Assembly: GCA_017305535.1 (NCBI GenBank)
Contig: JAFKKN010000002.1
Span: 434,001 to 498,000 of the forward strand
Direction of reading: 5' to 3'
Length of the DNA: 64,000 nt
Source of the DNA: Hyphomicrobiales bacterium
GTDB lineage: Bacteria > Pseudomonadota > Alphaproteobacteria > Rhizobiales > Xanthobacteraceae
Shown here: piece after piece, positions 17,433 through 27,437 of the stretch
How the letters are laid out: every line of letters begins with the position of its first letter
Numbering within the stretch: the first letter of the stretch is position 1
The notes under the pieces: model-generated
Databases searched by the model: none
Told to the model about the DNA's origin: nothing
The model's input: only the letters and a program-made list of their open reading frames with translations
Position numbers and translations under genes: made by a program

Positions 17433-18783
17433 CGCGGTCCGGCTCGGCGCGCGCTCCGCGACGCTTTGGCTCGCGGTCGGTTTGCTGGGTGCGTCCTTGC
17501 TTCCGGCCGAGGCGAGGCGGTCATACGCCTATTCCAAGCCGCGTCATTCGTTGCATCGGTTTTTTCCCATCGAGATTCCGGGCGGCCAGTACACGCCCGC
17601 GACCTGGGATGCGTTGACCGGTTGGCGCGACGACGATCATCTGGCGGCATTCTCCACGTTTAAAGAGAGCTGCAAGGCAATCCTGGCCGCGCGCCAGCCT
17701 CTGCAGATCAGCAAGGCAATGGGCGATTCGTTGCGCGCACCGTGCGCTGCTGCGAGGGTGTCGCGGATCGAAACCGAACAGGCCGCACGCCGGTTTTTCG
17801 AGCGGCACTTTCGCCCGCTATGGATCTCCCGCCTCGGTGAGGACACAGGTTTCGTCACCGGTTATTACGAACCCATCATCGACGGATCGCGAACGCGCAC
17901 CGATGTTTATACCGTGCCGGTCTATCGCCGCCCGTCGAACCTGTTCGTGCGCGGCTTTAAACAAAGCGATACTGGCCTGCCCAATGGCGGCGATGTGTTT
18001 CGCAAGATCGGCCGCCGCAAGCTGGTGCCGTACTACGATCGCGCCGCTATCGAGGATGGCGCCATCGCCGGGCGCGGGCTTGAAATCTGCTGGCTCAAGA
18101 ACGAGACCGATCTGCTGTTCACGCAGATCCAGGGCTCGGCGCGTGTTCGTCTCGAGGACGGCTCCACCATTCGCATCAACTACGATGCGCATAACGGCTA
18201 TCGCTATACGCCGGTCGGTCGCATCCTGATCGAACGCAACATCATTCCGCGCGAGCAGATGTCGATGCAGCGCATCCGGGAATGGATGGAGGCCAATCCG
18301 GACGGCGCCAGGGAATTGCGGCGGCAGAACCGTTCCTATGTGTTTTTTCGCGAGGTTCAACTGTCCGACAAGGACGAGGCTGTCGGCGCGCAGGGCGTGC
18401 CGCTGACGCCGCGGCGCTCCATCGCGGTGGACAAGGCGCTGCACGTCTACGGCACGCCGTTCTTTCTCGATGGCATTTTGCCGATCGAATCCGCGCAGGC
18501 GCAAACGCCGTTCCATCACCTGATGATCGCGCAGGACACCGGCTCCGCCATCGTCGGCCCGGCGCGTGCGGACATCTATTTCGGCGCGGGCGCCGAGGCG
18601 GCGCAAATTGCGGGTCGGTTACGCCACAATATTCGCTTCGCGATTCTGGTGCCGAACGCACTCGATCCGATCGCCGCCGGTCGCACCATGCCGCTGCCGC
18701 AAGTTCGGCGCGAAACGACGGTGAAACGCCCGGCGCACCATCATCACCGCTCGCGGAATTATCATCGCCGAGGCCAGCGATGA
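17410..18783 (+). CDS. mltA: Membrane-bound lytic murein transglycosylase A (MltA)
   Basis: MltA cleaves peptidoglycan glycan strands with formation of 1,6-anhydromuropeptides. After an N-terminal hydrophobic signal (LWLAVGLLGASLLPAEA) come the MltA barrel domain (FVTGYYEPIIDGSRTRTDVYTVPVYRRP) and the C-terminal 3D domain (PFFLDGILPI, LMIAQDTGSAIVGPARADIYFGAGAEA) with the catalytic Asp region. No lipobox Cys is visible, so it is probably secreted or signal-anchored. The start is uncertain: a TTG at 17410 gives 457 aa, overlapping the Tim44-like stop by 23 bases. It overlaps smr by ATGA. Confidence 0.9.
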   Translation: MGPEARNSAVRLGARSATLWLAVGLLGASLLPAEARRSYAYSKPRHSLHRFFPIEIPGGQYTPATWDALTGWRDDDHLAAFSTFKESCKAILAARQPLQISKAMGDSLRAPCAAARVSRIETEQAARRFFERHFRPLWISRLGEDTGFVTGYYEPIIDGSRTRTDVYTVPVYRRPSNLFVRGFKQSDTGLPNGGDVFRKIGRRKLVPYYDRAAIEDGAIAGRGLEICWLKNETDLLFTQIQGSARVRLEDGSTIRINYDAHNGYRYTPVGRILIERNIIPREQMSMQRIREWMEANPDGARELRRQNRSYVFFREVQLSDKDEAVGAQGVPLTPRRSIAVDKALHVYGTPFFLDGILPIESAQAQTPFHHLMIAQDTGSAIVGPARADIYFGAGAEAAQIAGRLRHNIRFAILVPNALDPIAAGRTMPLPQVRRETTVKRPAHHHHRSRNYHRRGQR

Positions 18784-19391
18784 AGCGGCAACCGCCGGAC
18801 GAAATCCTCATCGACGTGCCTCCACGACGCCGCAAGCGCGTGCTGAGCGAGGAAGAGCGCGTGTTGTGGGAAAGCGTGGCGAAACAGGCCAAGCCGTTGC
18901 GGAAGAAAGCGCGTGTCGCGAAAGCCGAGGTCATTCTCACGATCGAATCGGCACAGCTGGCCGCGCGTGGTTCCGCCAAGAGGTTATCAAACGAGTCCGC
19001 ACCGTCTCCGAGTCAGCCCGCGAAGGTGGTTCGTCCGCCGTCGCCGCCGCCCTTGGCACCGCTCGGCCGGCGTGAACGCACGCATCTGTCGCGCGGCAGG
19101 ATCGAAATCGATGCGCGGCTCGATCTGCATGGGATGACGCAAGCGCGCGCCCACCGCGCGCTGTTGTTGTTTCTTCAACGGGCCAGCAGCGACGGCTTGC
19201 GTTTTGTGCTGGTGGTTACCGGCAAGGGCAGCACCATCGGGGCGGACTCCGAGCGCGGTGTGCTGCGTCGGCAAGTGCCGGAATGGTTATCGCTGCCGGA
19301 GTTTCGCACGCTGGTCGTCGGCTTCGAACAGGCGCATATCGGCCACGGCGGCGCCGGCGCGCTCTATGTGCGCGTGCGGCGAGGGCGGTGA
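18780..19391 (+). CDS. Smr-domain protein (SmrA-like)
   Basis: A 203-aa protein with a charged N-terminal half (lysine/arginine-rich, then a proline-rich linker) and a C-terminal Smr domain. The domain carries the signature LDLHGMTQARAHRAL, VVTGKGS and a GGAGALYVRVRR end. Smr domains are nickases or RNA/DNA endonuclease modules related to the MutS2 C-terminus, and some rescue collided ribosomes. Its ATG overlaps the mltA stop, so it belongs to the tim44-like/mltA/smr run; that linkage is common in Rhizobiales. The specific function here is unknown. Confidence 0.9.
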   Translation: MKRQPPDEILIDVPPRRRKRVLSEEERVLWESVAKQAKPLRKKARVAKAEVILTIESAQLAARGSAKRLSNESAPSPSQPAKVVRPPSPPPLAPLGRRERTHLSRGRIEIDARLDLHGMTQARAHRALLLFLQRASSDGLRFVLVVTGKGSTIGADSERGVLRRQVPEWLSLPEFRTLVVGFEQAHIGHGGAGALYVRVRRGR

Positions 19392-19476
19392 GGTTCAAGT
19401 GTCATTCCGGAGTGCATGCGTAGCACGCAGTCGCGGAATTCCGGCAATTGTCATCAACGCCCGCTCCACATCAACC

Positions 19477-19601
19477 GTCGTCCCCGCGAAGGCGGGGACC
19501 CAGACTCCGCAGCGGGCGTGATTGAAGAACGGCGCGTGTTGCTCGCGCCTGCTCAAACAATGCAGGCCAGGGGTAATGGTCCCCGCCTTCGCGGGGACGA
19601 C
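19477..19601. repeat. Intergenic repeat, family B
   Basis: GTCGTCCCCGCGAAGGCGGG at the left end is mirrored by CCCGCCTTCGCGGGGACGAC at the right, 125 bp overall, between convergent smr and hslU. It is the GAAGG subtype, as in the copy at 61693-61839. Confidence 0.8.
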
Positions 19602-19623
19602 ATTGTTTGTGATGCGCCGTGCG

Positions 19624-20925
19624 TTACAGAATAAACCGGCTCAAATCCGAATTCTTCGCCAGATCGCCGACGTGCTTCTGCACGTAGGCGGCATCAACGC
19701 GGATGGTTTCGCCGTTGCGGTCCGGAGCGACGAATGAGATTTCGTCGAGCACCCGCTCCATCACCGTCTGCAAGCGCCGCGCGCCGATGTTTTCCACTGT
19801 GGCATTCACAGCGACAGCGACATCGGCCAACGCGTCGATGGCGTCGTCGGTCAATTCCAGCGTGACGCCTTCGGTCTGCATCAGCGCGACGTATTGCTTG
19901 ATCAGCGAGGCTTCCGGCTCGGTGAGGATGCGGCGCATGTCATCGCGGGTTAACGCATTCAGCTCGACGCGGATCGGCAGCCGGCCTTGCAATTCGGGCA
20001 GCAGGTCCGAGGGCTTGGCGATGTGGAACGCGCCGGAGGCGATGAACAAAATGTGGTCGGTCTTCACCGCGCCGTGCTTGGTGGAGACGGTGGTGCCCTC
20101 GATCAGCGGCAGCAGGTCGCGCTGCACGCCTTCGCGCGAAACGTCACCCGCGCGCGCACCGTCGCGCACGCAGATCTTGTCGATCTCGTCGAGAAACACG
20201 ATGCCGTTGTTCTCGACGACGCTGATGGCTTCCTGCACCAGTTGATCGTTGTCGAGCAGCTTGTCGGATTCCTCATTGACGAGAATCTCGTGCGAATCTT
20301 CCACGGTGAGACGTCGCGTCTTGGTGCGGCCGCCCATCTTGCCGAAAATGTCGCCGATCGAGATGGCGCCCATCTGCGCGCCGGGCAGGCCCGGAATCTC
20401 GAACATCGGTGTGCCGCCGGACGACTGCACCTCGATCTCGATTTCCTTGTCGTTGAGTTCGCCCGCGCGCAGCTTGCGGCGGAACGAATCCCGCGTCGCG
20501 GCGCTGGCGTTGGCGCCGACCAGCGCGTCGAGCACGCGGTCTTCCGCGGCGACCTGGGCGCGCGCCTGCACGTCCTTACGCTTGCGCTCGCGGGTTTGTG
20601 CGATGCCGACCTCGATCAGGTCGCGGATGATCTGCTCGACGTCGCGGCCGACATAACCCACTTCGGTAAACTTGGTGGCTTCGACTTTCAGAAACGGCGC
20701 GCCTGCGAGCTTCGCCAACCGGCGCGCGATCTCGGTTTTGCCGACGCCGGTAGGGCCGATCATCAGGATGTTCTTCGGCAATACCTCTTCGCGCAAGGAG
20801 CCGGTGAGTTGGATTCGGCGCCAGCGGTTGCGGAGCGCGATGGCGACGGCGCGCTTGGCGTCGTTCTGGCCGACGATGAAGCGGTCGAGTTCGGAAACGA
20901 TTTCGCGGGGGGAGAAGTCGGTCAT
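19624..20925 (-). CDS. hslU: ATP-dependent protease ATPase subunit HslU
   Basis: HslU is the AAA+ unfoldase ring of the HslUV protease. The 433-aa protein has the N-terminal [33 protein letters not shown] segment, Walker [10 protein letters not shown], the pore GYVGRD motif, the I-domain (about residues 105-235), Walker [10 protein letters not shown], sensor motifs ([15 protein letters not shown]) and the C-terminal RFIL tail that inserts into HslV. It lies four bases downstream of hslV on the same strand, the standard operon order. Confidence 0.97.
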   Translation of the reverse strand: MTDFSPREIVSELDRFIVGQNDAKRAVAIALRNRWRRIQLTGSLREEVLPKNILMIGPTGVGKTEIARRLAKLAGAPFLKVEATKFTEVGYVGRDVEQIIRDLIEVGIAQTRERKRKDVQARAQVAAEDRVLDALVGANASAATRDSFRRKLRAGELNDKEIEIEVQSSGGTPMFEIPGLPGAQMGAISIGDIFGKMGGRTKTRRLTVEDSHEILVNEESDKLLDNDQLVQEAISVVENNGIVFLDEIDKICVRDGARAGDVSREGVQRDLLPLIEGTTVSTKHGAVKTDHILFIASGAFHIAKPSDLLPELQGRLPIRVELNALTRDDMRRILTEPEASLIKQYVALMQTEGVTLELTDDAIDALADVAVAVNATVENIGARRLQTVMERVLDEISFVAPDRNGETIRVDAAYVQKHVGDLAKNSDLSRFIL

Positions 20926-20929
20926 TCGA

Positions 20930-21502
20930 TCAGGCTGTCAGGGTTTCGAGGGTCACGTTGCGGTTGGTGTAGACGCAGATGTCGGCCGCGATATCGAGCG
21001 AGCGGCGAACGATGGTCTCGGCGTCCTTGTCGCTGTCGATCAGCGCGCGTGCCGCCGCCAGCGCGTAATTGCCGCCGGAGCCGATCGCCATCACGCCGCC
21101 TTCCGGCTCGAGCACGTCGCCGGTGCCGGTCAGCACCAGCGAGACTTCCTTGTCGGCCACGATCATCATCGCTTCCAGCCGCCGCAGGTAACGGTCTGTG
21201 CGCCAATCCTTGGCCAGTTCGACCGCCGCGCGGGTGAGTTGGCCGGGGTATTGCTCCAGCTTGGCTTCCAGGCGCTCGAACAGCGTGAAGGCGTCGGCGG
21301 TGGCGCCGGCGAAGCCGCCGATCACATCGCCCTTGCCCAGCCTGCGGACCTTCTTGGCGTTGGACTTGATGACGGTTTGGCCGATCGAGACCTGCCCGTC
21401 GCCGCCGACCACCACTTGGCCGCCCTTTCGGACGGTGACGATGGTGGTGCCGTGCCAGACTTGCGGCGAGGCATCGCCGGACATCGAATGTGAAGCGGTC
21501 AT
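20930..21502 (-). CDS. hslV: ATP-dependent protease peptidase subunit HslV
   Basis: HslV is the N-terminal-threonine peptidase of the HslUV complex. The motif [10 protein letters not shown] places the catalytic Thr at residue 19 after removal of the propeptide; [22 protein letters not shown] and [14 protein letters not shown] are family motifs. I chose the ATG at 21500-21502 because GAAAGGA lies just upstream; an ATG seven codons earlier is also open. It is divergent from hisB with a 186-bp gap. The operon is often heat-induced, but I could not identify a sigma-32 promoter before it. Confidence 0.96.
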   Translation of the reverse strand: MTASHSMSGDASPQVWHGTTIVTVRKGGQVVVGGDGQVSIGQTVIKSNAKKVRRLGKGDVIGGFAGATADAFTLFERLEAKLEQYPGQLTRAAVELAKDWRTDRYLRRLEAMMIVADKEVSLVLTGTGDVLEPEGGVMAIGSGGNYALAAARALIDSDKDAETIVRRSLDIAADICVYTNRNVTLETLTA

Positions 21503-21688
21503 GGGAATCCTTTCGCGGGCCATGATCTAGGGACTGACGGGCAGGGTTGCAATCGCGTTGGATCGGTCGAATCCGGTCACCATATGGCCAATCGGCCGCC
21601 GAAACCCGACATCCCGCAGTAGCGAAGGCCGCACCGGCCTGTTAAAAGGGCGCGTTTTCGAAATGTTCAGGGTGCGGAGAGTCCCGCC

Positions 21689-22282
21689 ATGCGGACGGCC
21701 ACGATCAAGCGCAAGACCAAGGAAACCGACATCGAGGTGGCGATCAATCTCGATGGCACCGGCGCGGCCAATATCGCGACCGGGATCGGCTTTTTTGACC
21801 ATATGCTCGATCTGCTGGCCCGCCATTCCCGCATCGACCTCACCGTGAAGGCGGTGGGCGATCTCCATATCGATTTCCACCACACCACCGAGGATGTCGG
21901 CATCGCGCTCGGCCAGGCGGTCAAGCAGGCGCTCGGCAACATGGCGGGTATCACCCGCTATGCGGGCGTCCACATGCCGATGGACGAGACGCTGACCCGG
22001 GTGGTGATCGATATCTCCGGCCGGCCGTTCCTGGTGTTCAAGGCGGAGTTTCCGCGCGACAAGATCGGCGAGTTCGACACCGAACTGGTGCGCGAGTGGT
22101 TCAACGCGTTCGCCATCAATGCCGGTGTGACGCTGCACGTCGAGACCCTATATGGTGAGAACAGCCACCATATCGCCGAGTCCTGCTTCAAAGGTTTGGC
22201 GCGGGCGCTGCGCGCGGCGGTGACGATTGATCCCCGCAATGCGGGCGAAGTGCCGTCCACCAAAGGCCAGCTTGGCGGCTGA
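21689..22282 (+). CDS. hisB: Imidazoleglycerol-phosphate dehydratase HisB
   Basis: HisB removes water from imidazoleglycerol phosphate to give imidazoleacetol phosphate (histidine synthesis, step 7). The monofunctional 197-aa form has the two pseudo-symmetric manganese motifs: [18 protein letters not shown] with [16 protein letters not shown], and [25 protein letters not shown]. It heads the his cluster hisB-DUF2628-hisH-hisA-hisF-hisE. No fused phosphatase domain is present. Confidence 0.97.
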   Translation: MRTATIKRKTKETDIEVAINLDGTGAANIATGIGFFDHMLDLLARHSRIDLTVKAVGDLHIDFHHTTEDVGIALGQAVKQALGNMAGITRYAGVHMPMDETLTRVVIDISGRPFLVFKAEFPRDKIGEFDTELVREWFNAFAINAGVTLHVETLYGENSHHIAESCFKGLARALRAAVTIDPRNAGEVPSTKGQLGG

Positions 22283-22303
22283 CGGCACGGCCGTCGGAGG
22301 GAC

Positions 22304-22837
22304 ATGATGCGTATCTATACGGTGCACGCGCCACGAACGAGCGACATGCATTCGCGCGCCGCGGGCGATCGCGCGGTGTTCGTGCGCGACGGCTTTCATA
22401 TCTGGGCCTTCGTTTTCGGCGGCTTCTGGCTGCTCTATCATCGGCTGTGGTGGGCCTTGCTCGGCTACGTCGCGGTGATGGCCGGCGTCAGCGTGTTGCT
22501 GGGTGTGCTGCGCGTCAGCGGCGGCGTCAGCCTTTGCGTGCTGTTGTTGATCGCGTTGCTGATGGGCCTGGAAGCCGCCAGCCTGCGGCGCTGGACCCTG
22601 TCGCGCGGCAAGTGGCGGCAACTCGACGTTGTCGCCGGAACCAACGAACAGGATGCCGAGCGACGTTTCTTCGACCGCTGGACCAGCGGGCAGCACGATT
22701 CCACCCATGACCCGCTGTCGATCGAGCGCGGCGGGCCGCCGCCGACCCGCGACATTCCGGGGCAATCGTTTTCGCGGCCGCCGCCGCTGCCCGGCAGCAT
22801 CGTCGGATTGTTTCCGCAGCCGGGAGGCTCAGCGTGA
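22304..22837 (+). CDS. DUF2628 family membrane protein
   Basis: A 177-aa protein with an N-terminal [10 protein letters not shown] motif, the aromatic [30 protein letters not shown] segment and two to three hydrophobic helices (residues about 30-95). A Pro-rich C-terminal tail ends in a GLFPQPGG motif. This matches the DUF2628 family of small inner-membrane proteins of unknown function. In Rhizobiales it is regularly found between hisB and hisH. Its stop overlaps the hisH GTG, so it is co-transcribed with histidine genes; a role in histidine synthesis is not implied. Confidence 0.85.
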   Translation: MMRIYTVHAPRTSDMHSRAAGDRAVFVRDGFHIWAFVFGGFWLLYHRLWWALLGYVAVMAGVSVLLGVLRVSGGVSLCVLLLIALLMGLEAASLRRWTLSRGKWRQLDVVAGTNEQDAERRFFDRWTSGQHDSTHDPLSIERGGPPPTRDIPGQSFSRPPPLPGSIVGLFPQPGGSA

Positions 22838-23484
22838 GCGTCGCCATTATCGACTACGGATCGGGCAACCTGCACTCGGCGGCGAAAGCGTTCGAACGTG
22901 CCGCCCGCAGCCTTGAAAATCCGGACAAGGTGATCGTAACGCGCGACCCCGACGCGGTGTTTCGTGCCGACCGCATCGTGCTGCCCGGTGTCGGCGCCTT
23001 CGCCGATTGCCGCAAGGGACTCGATTCAGTCGATGGCATGATCGAGGCGATGACCGAAGCGGTGCGCGTCAAGGCGCGGCCATTCTTCGGCATCTGCGTC
23101 GGCATGCAGTTGATGGCGACCCACGGCAAGGAGAACGTTACCACCGATGGCCTGAACTGGATCGGCGGTGACGTCGAGAAGATCGCGCCGCGAGATGAGA
23201 GCCTGAAGATCCCGCACATGGGCTGGAACACACTCGATGTCGTGCGCGAGCATCCGGTGCTGGAACGCCTGCCGCTCGGGCCGAAAGGCCGCCACGCTTA
23301 CTTCGTCCACTCGTACCATCTCAACGCGGCGAACGAGGTGGATGTGCTGGCGCGCGCCGACTACGGCGGACCGGTAACAGCCATGGTCGGCAAGGACACC
23401 GCCATCGGCACGCAATTCCATCCCGAGAAGAGTCAGCGTTTCGGGCTGGCGCTGATCGCCAATTTTCTGAAGTGGAAGCCGTGA
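22834..23484 (+). CDS. hisH: Imidazole glycerol phosphate synthase glutaminase subunit HisH
   Basis: HisH supplies ammonia to HisF by hydrolysing glutamine. It is a class-I glutamine amidotransferase with the nucleophile motif [30 protein letters not shown] at the N-terminus, PHMGWNTL, and the His-Glu pair in [12 protein letters not shown]; 216 aa is normal. The start is GTG at 22834, overlapping the preceding stop (GTGA). It overlaps hisA at its 3' end. Confidence 0.97.
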   Translation: MSVAIIDYGSGNLHSAAKAFERAARSLENPDKVIVTRDPDAVFRADRIVLPGVGAFADCRKGLDSVDGMIEAMTEAVRVKARPFFGICVGMQLMATHGKENVTTDGLNWIGGDVEKIAPRDESLKIPHMGWNTLDVVREHPVLERLPLGPKGRHAYFVHSYHLNAANEVDVLARADYGGPVTAMVGKDTAIGTQFHPEKSQRFGLALIANFLKWKP

Positions 23485-24218
23485 TTCTTTTTCCCGCTAT
23501 CGATCTCAAGAACGGCCAGTGCGTGCGTCTCGAGCAAGGCGACATGGCGCGCGCCACCGTGTTCAATCTCGATCCGGCCGCGCAAGCGCAAAGCTTCGCC
23601 GCGCAAGGCTTTGAGTATCTGCACGTCGTCGATCTCGATGGTGCTTTCGCCGGCAAGCCGATAAACGCGCAAGCCGTCGAGGCAATGCTGAAGATCATCA
23701 AGATGCCGGTGCAGCTTGGCGGCGGCATCCGCGATCTGGCGACGGTGGAAGCGTGGCTTTCGAAGGGCATCACCCGCGTCATCATCGGCACTGCGGCGGT
23801 ACGCGATCCGGCTTTCGTGAAGGAAGCCGCGAAAAAGTATCCCGGTCGCGTCGCCGTCGGCCTCGATGCGCGCGACGGCAAGGTCGCGGTGGAAGGCTGG
23901 GCAGAAACCTCGACGGTCACCGCGCTGGAGATTGCACAGCGTTTTGAAGATGCCGGCGTTGCCGCGATCATTTTTACCGACATCGCGCGCGATGGCTTGC
24001 TCAAGGGCCTCAATCTCGACGCCACCATTGCGCTGGCGGACAGTATTTCGATTCCGGTGATCGCCTCCGGTGGCCTCGCTTCGATCGAGGACATCAAGGC
24101 GATGCTGTCGCCGCGCGCGAAGAAACTTGCCGGCGCCATCGCCGGACGTGCGCTGTATGACGGGCGCGTCGATCCCGCCGCGGCGCTTGAGTTGATCCGC
24201 AACGCGCGCGCGGCCTAG
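23481..24218 (+). CDS. hisA: Phosphoribosylformimino-5-aminoimidazole carboxamide ribotide isomerase HisA
   Basis: HisA is the (beta-alpha)8-barrel isomerase that converts ProFAR to PRFAR. The first catalytic Asp lies in [16 protein letters not shown] and the second in the [12 protein letters not shown] strand; phosphate loops QLGGGIRD and ASGGLAS are present. I chose the GTG at 23481, which overlaps the hisH stop (GTGA) and gives 245 aa; another GTG three codons upstream is possible. hisF follows after nine bases. Confidence 0.96.
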   Translation: MILFPAIDLKNGQCVRLEQGDMARATVFNLDPAAQAQSFAAQGFEYLHVVDLDGAFAGKPINAQAVEAMLKIIKMPVQLGGGIRDLATVEAWLSKGITRVIIGTAAVRDPAFVKEAAKKYPGRVAVGLDARDGKVAVEGWAETSTVTALEIAQRFEDAGVAAIIFTDIARDGLLKGLNLDATIALADSISIPVIASGGLASIEDIKAMLSPRAKKLAGAIAGRALYDGRVDPAAALELIRNARAA

Positions 24219-24227
24219 GAGCATCGC

Positions 24228-25004
24228 ATGTTCAAAGTGCGCGTTATTCCCTGCCTCGACGTCAAGGATGGCCGGGTCGTCAAGGGCGTGAACTTCGTCG
24301 ACTTGCGCGACGCCGGCGATCCGGTGGAAGCCGCCATTGCCTATGATGCCGCCGGCGCCGATGAGCTGTGTTTCCTCGACATCACCGCGACCCATGAAAA
24401 CCGTGGCACCATGCTTGACGTCGTGCGGCGCACGGCGGAAGCCTGCTTCATGCCGGTGACGGTCGGCGGCGGCGTGCGCACCGTCGACGATATCCGCACC
24501 TTGCTGAAGTCAGGCGCCGACAAGGTCTCGATCAACAGCGCTGCGGTCAGCCGGCGCGAGTTCGTCAAGGAAGCGGCCGAGAAATTCGGCGACCAGTGCA
24601 TCGTGGTCGCCATCGATGCCAAGCGCGTCAAGCGTCCCGGCGGCTCGGATCGCTGGGAGATATTTACCCACGGCGGCCGCAAGTCGACCGGCATCGACGC
24701 GGTCGAGTATGCCCAGGAAGTGGTGTCGCTGGGCGCGGGCGAAATCCTGCTGACCTCCATGGATCGCGACGGTACCCGCTCGGGGTTCGACATCGACCTG
24801 ACGCGCGCGGTCGCCGATGGTATCCCCGTCCCGGTGATCGCCTCGGGCGGCGTCGGCAATCTCGATCACCTGGTCGAGGGCATCCGCACCGGCCACGCCA
24901 CGGCGGTGCTGGCGGCATCGATCTTCCATTTCGGCGAGTTCACCATCCGCGAGGCCAAGGAGCACATGGTGCGCGCCGGGCTGCCGATGCGCCTCGATCC
25001 GTAA
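24228..25004 (+). CDS. hisF: Imidazole glycerol phosphate synthase cyclase subunit HisF
   Basis: HisF combines PRFAR with ammonia from HisH to form imidazoleglycerol phosphate and AICAR. It is a (beta-alpha)8 barrel paralogous to HisA, with catalytic Asp in [18 protein letters not shown] and in [15 protein letters not shown], and phosphate loops TVGGGVRT and IASGGVGN. Its length is 258 aa. It is part of the tight hisHAF run. Confidence 0.97.
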   Translation: MFKVRVIPCLDVKDGRVVKGVNFVDLRDAGDPVEAAIAYDAAGADELCFLDITATHENRGTMLDVVRRTAEACFMPVTVGGGVRTVDDIRTLLKSGADKVSINSAAVSRREFVKEAAEKFGDQCIVVAIDAKRVKRPGGSDRWEIFTHGGRKSTGIDAVEYAQEVVSLGAGEILLTSMDRDGTRSGFDIDLTRAVADGIPVPVIASGGVGNLDHLVEGIRTGHATAVLAASIFHFGEFTIREAKEHMVRAGLPMRLDP

Positions 25005-25061
25005 ACCAACGCCGGAGTTTGCGCTCCCGCGTCTTTGCCGAAAATGCTAAAAGGCACAGTC

Positions 25062-25385
25062 ATGGCCCGTTTCACCCTTCACGATCTCGCAGCCGTCATC
25101 GATGCCCGCGCGGCGTCCGGCGGCGAGAAGTCGTACACCCGCAAGCTACTCGACAAGGGGCCGGAGCATTGCGCCAAGAAACTCGGCGAGGAAGCGATCG
25201 AGACCGTGATCGCGACGGTCGAGAATGACCGCGATCATCTGATCTATGAGAGCGCCGACCTGCTGTTTCACCTGCTGGTGGTTCTGAAGTCGCGCGGCGT
25301 CACGCTTGAAGACGTGGAAGCCGCGCTGGCGCAACGAACGTCGATGTCCGGATTGGAAGAAAAGGCCGCGCGCAAGCACGACTGA
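25062..25385 (+). CDS. hisE: Phosphoribosyl-ATP pyrophosphatase HisE
   Basis: HisE hydrolyses PR-ATP to PR-AMP (histidine step 2). The all-alpha MazG-like fold is seen in [32 protein letters not shown] and [21 protein letters not shown], which carry the metal-binding Glu/Asp residues. I start at the ATG at 25062 (107 aa, [18 protein letters not shown]), the usual N-terminus; a frame extension nine codons upstream is not conserved. hisI is not fused and not in the window. Confidence 0.95.
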   Translation: MARFTLHDLAAVIDARAASGGEKSYTRKLLDKGPEHCAKKLGEEAIETVIATVENDRDHLIYESADLLFHLLVVLKSRGVTLEDVEAALAQRTSMSGLEEKAARKHD

Positions 25386-25405
25386 ATCACGGGAAGAACG
25401 GCGCC

Positions 25406-26359
25406 ATGGATATGCGTCTGGATCAGCAATACAACCCCTACCGAATTTTCACGCGACGACAGTGGGCGAAGCTGCGCGACGATATGCCGATGACGCTGGC
25501 CGCCGACGAGATCGCGGCGCTGCGCTCGATGTACGATCGTCTCGATCTGAACGAAGTCGAGGATATCTACCTGCCGTTGTCGCGGCTGTTGTCGATCTAT
25601 GTTGATGCCACCCAGCGGCTCTATGTGGCGCAGCGGCAGTTCCTCGGCATCGAAGATCGCAAGATGCCTTACATCATCGGCGTCGCGGGCTCGGTGGCGG
25701 TCGGCAAGTCGACCACCGCGCGCGTCTTGCAGGCCCTGCTGGCCCGATGGTCGCCGCGGCCGAAGGTCGATCTGGTGACGACGGACGGCTTTCTGTTTCC
25801 CAATGCCGTGCTCGAGCGGCAAGGGATCATGCAGAAGAAGGGTTTTCCGGAAAGCTACGATCTGCAAAAGCTGCTTGGCTTCCTCAGCGACATCAAGGCC
25901 GGACGCCGTCCGGTGCGCGCGCCGGTCTATTCGCATCTCACCTACGATATCATTCCCAATCAGTGGATCGAGGTCGATCGTCCGGATATTTTAATCGTCG
26001 AAGGCGTTAATGTGTTGCAGACCGGCAAGCTGCCGCGCGATGGTCAGGCCGTCCCCGTGGTGTCGGACTTCTTCGACTTCTCGGTCTACATCGATGCGGA
26101 CGAGCCGGTGCTGCGCAAGTGGTACGTGAAGCGCTTCCTCGCGTTGCGCGATACCGCCTTTCACGATCCGCGTTCCTACTTTCATCGCTACGCGTTGTTG
26201 TCGGATGACGAAGCCACCGCGACAGCATTGGCGATCTGGGAGCGTACCAACCTCGCCAATCTCGAGGATAACATCCTGCCGACACGGCCGCGTGCCACGC
26301 TGATCTTGAAAAAGGGCGCCGATCATGTTGTCGAGACAGTCGCGCTGCGGCGGCTGTAG
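25406..26359 (+). CDS. coaA: Pantothenate kinase, type I
   Basis: CoaA phosphorylates pantothenate, the first and regulated step of CoA synthesis. The prokaryotic type I enzyme is recognised by SPYRxF-like [11 protein letters not shown], the P-loop [29 protein letters not shown], and [11 protein letters not shown]. The CoA feedback region ([26 protein letters not shown]) and the C-terminal [13 protein letters not shown] are also typical; 317 aa. It follows hisE by 20 bases. coaE at 14.4 kb catalyses the last step of the same pathway. Confidence 0.97.
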   Translation: MDMRLDQQYNPYRIFTRRQWAKLRDDMPMTLAADEIAALRSMYDRLDLNEVEDIYLPLSRLLSIYVDATQRLYVAQRQFLGIEDRKMPYIIGVAGSVAVGKSTTARVLQALLARWSPRPKVDLVTTDGFLFPNAVLERQGIMQKKGFPESYDLQKLLGFLSDIKAGRRPVRAPVYSHLTYDIIPNQWIEVDRPDILIVEGVNVLQTGKLPRDGQAVPVVSDFFDFSVYIDADEPVLRKWYVKRFLALRDTAFHDPRSYFHRYALLSDDEATATALAIWERTNLANLEDNILPTRPRATLILKKGADHVVETVALRRL

Positions 26360-26360
26360 A

Positions 26361-27317
26361 TCAGGCGGCGTCCGCGCTGAAATGCTCGATGTAGCGCGCC
26401 TTGATCACCGAGACCGGCAGGACGATCAGGACATCGGTGGTGCCGAACTGATCGTCGATCACCGCGCCGTCGCCGATATAAGCGCCTAGCCGCAAATAGC
26501 CCTTGATCAGAGGCGGCAGTTCACGCAACGCGGCCTTATGGTCGATGCGATGCTTGGCGATGCGGTTCATCTCGATCCGGCGTGAAGGCTGCGGCGCGGC
26601 CCGCCATGATTCCGGCGCGGTGGCGAAGTGATGCAGAAACGACAGCGGCAATGCCAGCCGGTCGGGATCGGTGCCGTGGAGACTGGCGCAACCGATCATC
26701 ACGTCGAGGCGATGCTGGCGGACGTAACTCCAGATGCCTTGCCAGAGCAGTTCAACAGTCCGCTTGTTGCGATAAGCCGGTGATACGCATGAACGTCCGA
26801 GCTCGACGAAACGCAGGTCGCGATGTCGTGCGGTCAAGCCGGAGATATCGAATTCGTTCTCGGTGTAGAAACCATCGTGGCGTTCGGCGATATCCTGGCG
26901 CAGCACGCGATAGGTCCCGACCACTCGTGGCCTTCCGCTTCTTGTCAGTCCGGCGTTGTGATCGATCACCAGAAGATGGTCGCAAATCTTGTCGTAAGCG
27001 TCCTTGTCTCGGCGCGCCAACATGGTTCGGGCGTCCGCGATTGCATCGCCGTCCTTGTAGAACACCTTGTAGCGAAGTTTTTGCGCCTGCTTGATATCGC
27101 GCTTGCTCTCCGCGAGCCGAGCTTCGAGCGAGCCAAGCCGTCCGAGCGAGAGCGTCTCTGAAGAGATTCGATAATCGGCGCGTGGAAACGGTGGCGGCTT
27201 CAGCCAGGCGATGGCGTTGTTCGCGAAGGCGCCGACGTTCTCCGGACGGAACATCTGGATCAGCGGCTGCTTCGCATATCCGCGCGCGGTGCCATGTTCG
27301 GAGCCTTGCATCGCCAT
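26361..27317 (-). CDS. olsB: OlsB-type GNAT N-acyltransferase (ornithine lipid synthesis)
   Basis: OlsB transfers a 3-hydroxyacyl chain from acyl carrier protein to the alpha-amino group of ornithine, the first step of ornithine lipid synthesis. The 318-aa protein has the family features: LEARLAESKRDIKQAQKLRYKVFY near residue 65, the D-x-CDHLLVIDH block, VVGTYRVLR, FVELGRSCVSPAYRNKRTVELLWQGI, IGCASLHGTDP, and LPPLIKGYLRLGAYIGDGAVIDDQFGTTDVLIVLP. The partner olsA is not nearby. An alternative is a general hemolysin-like acyltransferase. Convergent with coaA, with their stops nearly touching. Confidence 0.82.
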   Translation of the reverse strand: MAMQGSEHGTARGYAKQPLIQMFRPENVGAFANNAIAWLKPPPFPRADYRISSETLSLGRLGSLEARLAESKRDIKQAQKLRYKVFYKDGDAIADARTMLARRDKDAYDKICDHLLVIDHNAGLTRSGRPRVVGTYRVLRQDIAERHDGFYTENEFDISGLTARHRDLRFVELGRSCVSPAYRNKRTVELLWQGIWSYVRQHRLDVMIGCASLHGTDPDRLALPLSFLHHFATAPESWRAAPQPSRRIEMNRIAKHRIDHKAALRELPPLIKGYLRLGAYIGDGAVIDDQFGTTDVLIVLPVSVIKARYIEHFSADAA

Positions 27318-27437
27318 CCTCGTGACTGGGATCCGCTCGAATCATGTCGATGCGGTCGTCGAGGGTGACAGACCATCGGCATTCGACAGCCGTATGACAT
27401 TCGCGTGAGTGACGGATGACACCGGCGTTGGAGCGGA

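Noticed and set aside
18282-18779. Longer form of the Smr-domain protein starting inside mltA
   Set aside because: That part overlaps mltA in another frame and is arginine-rich shadow sequence; the ATG at 18780 overlapping the mltA stop is the natural start.
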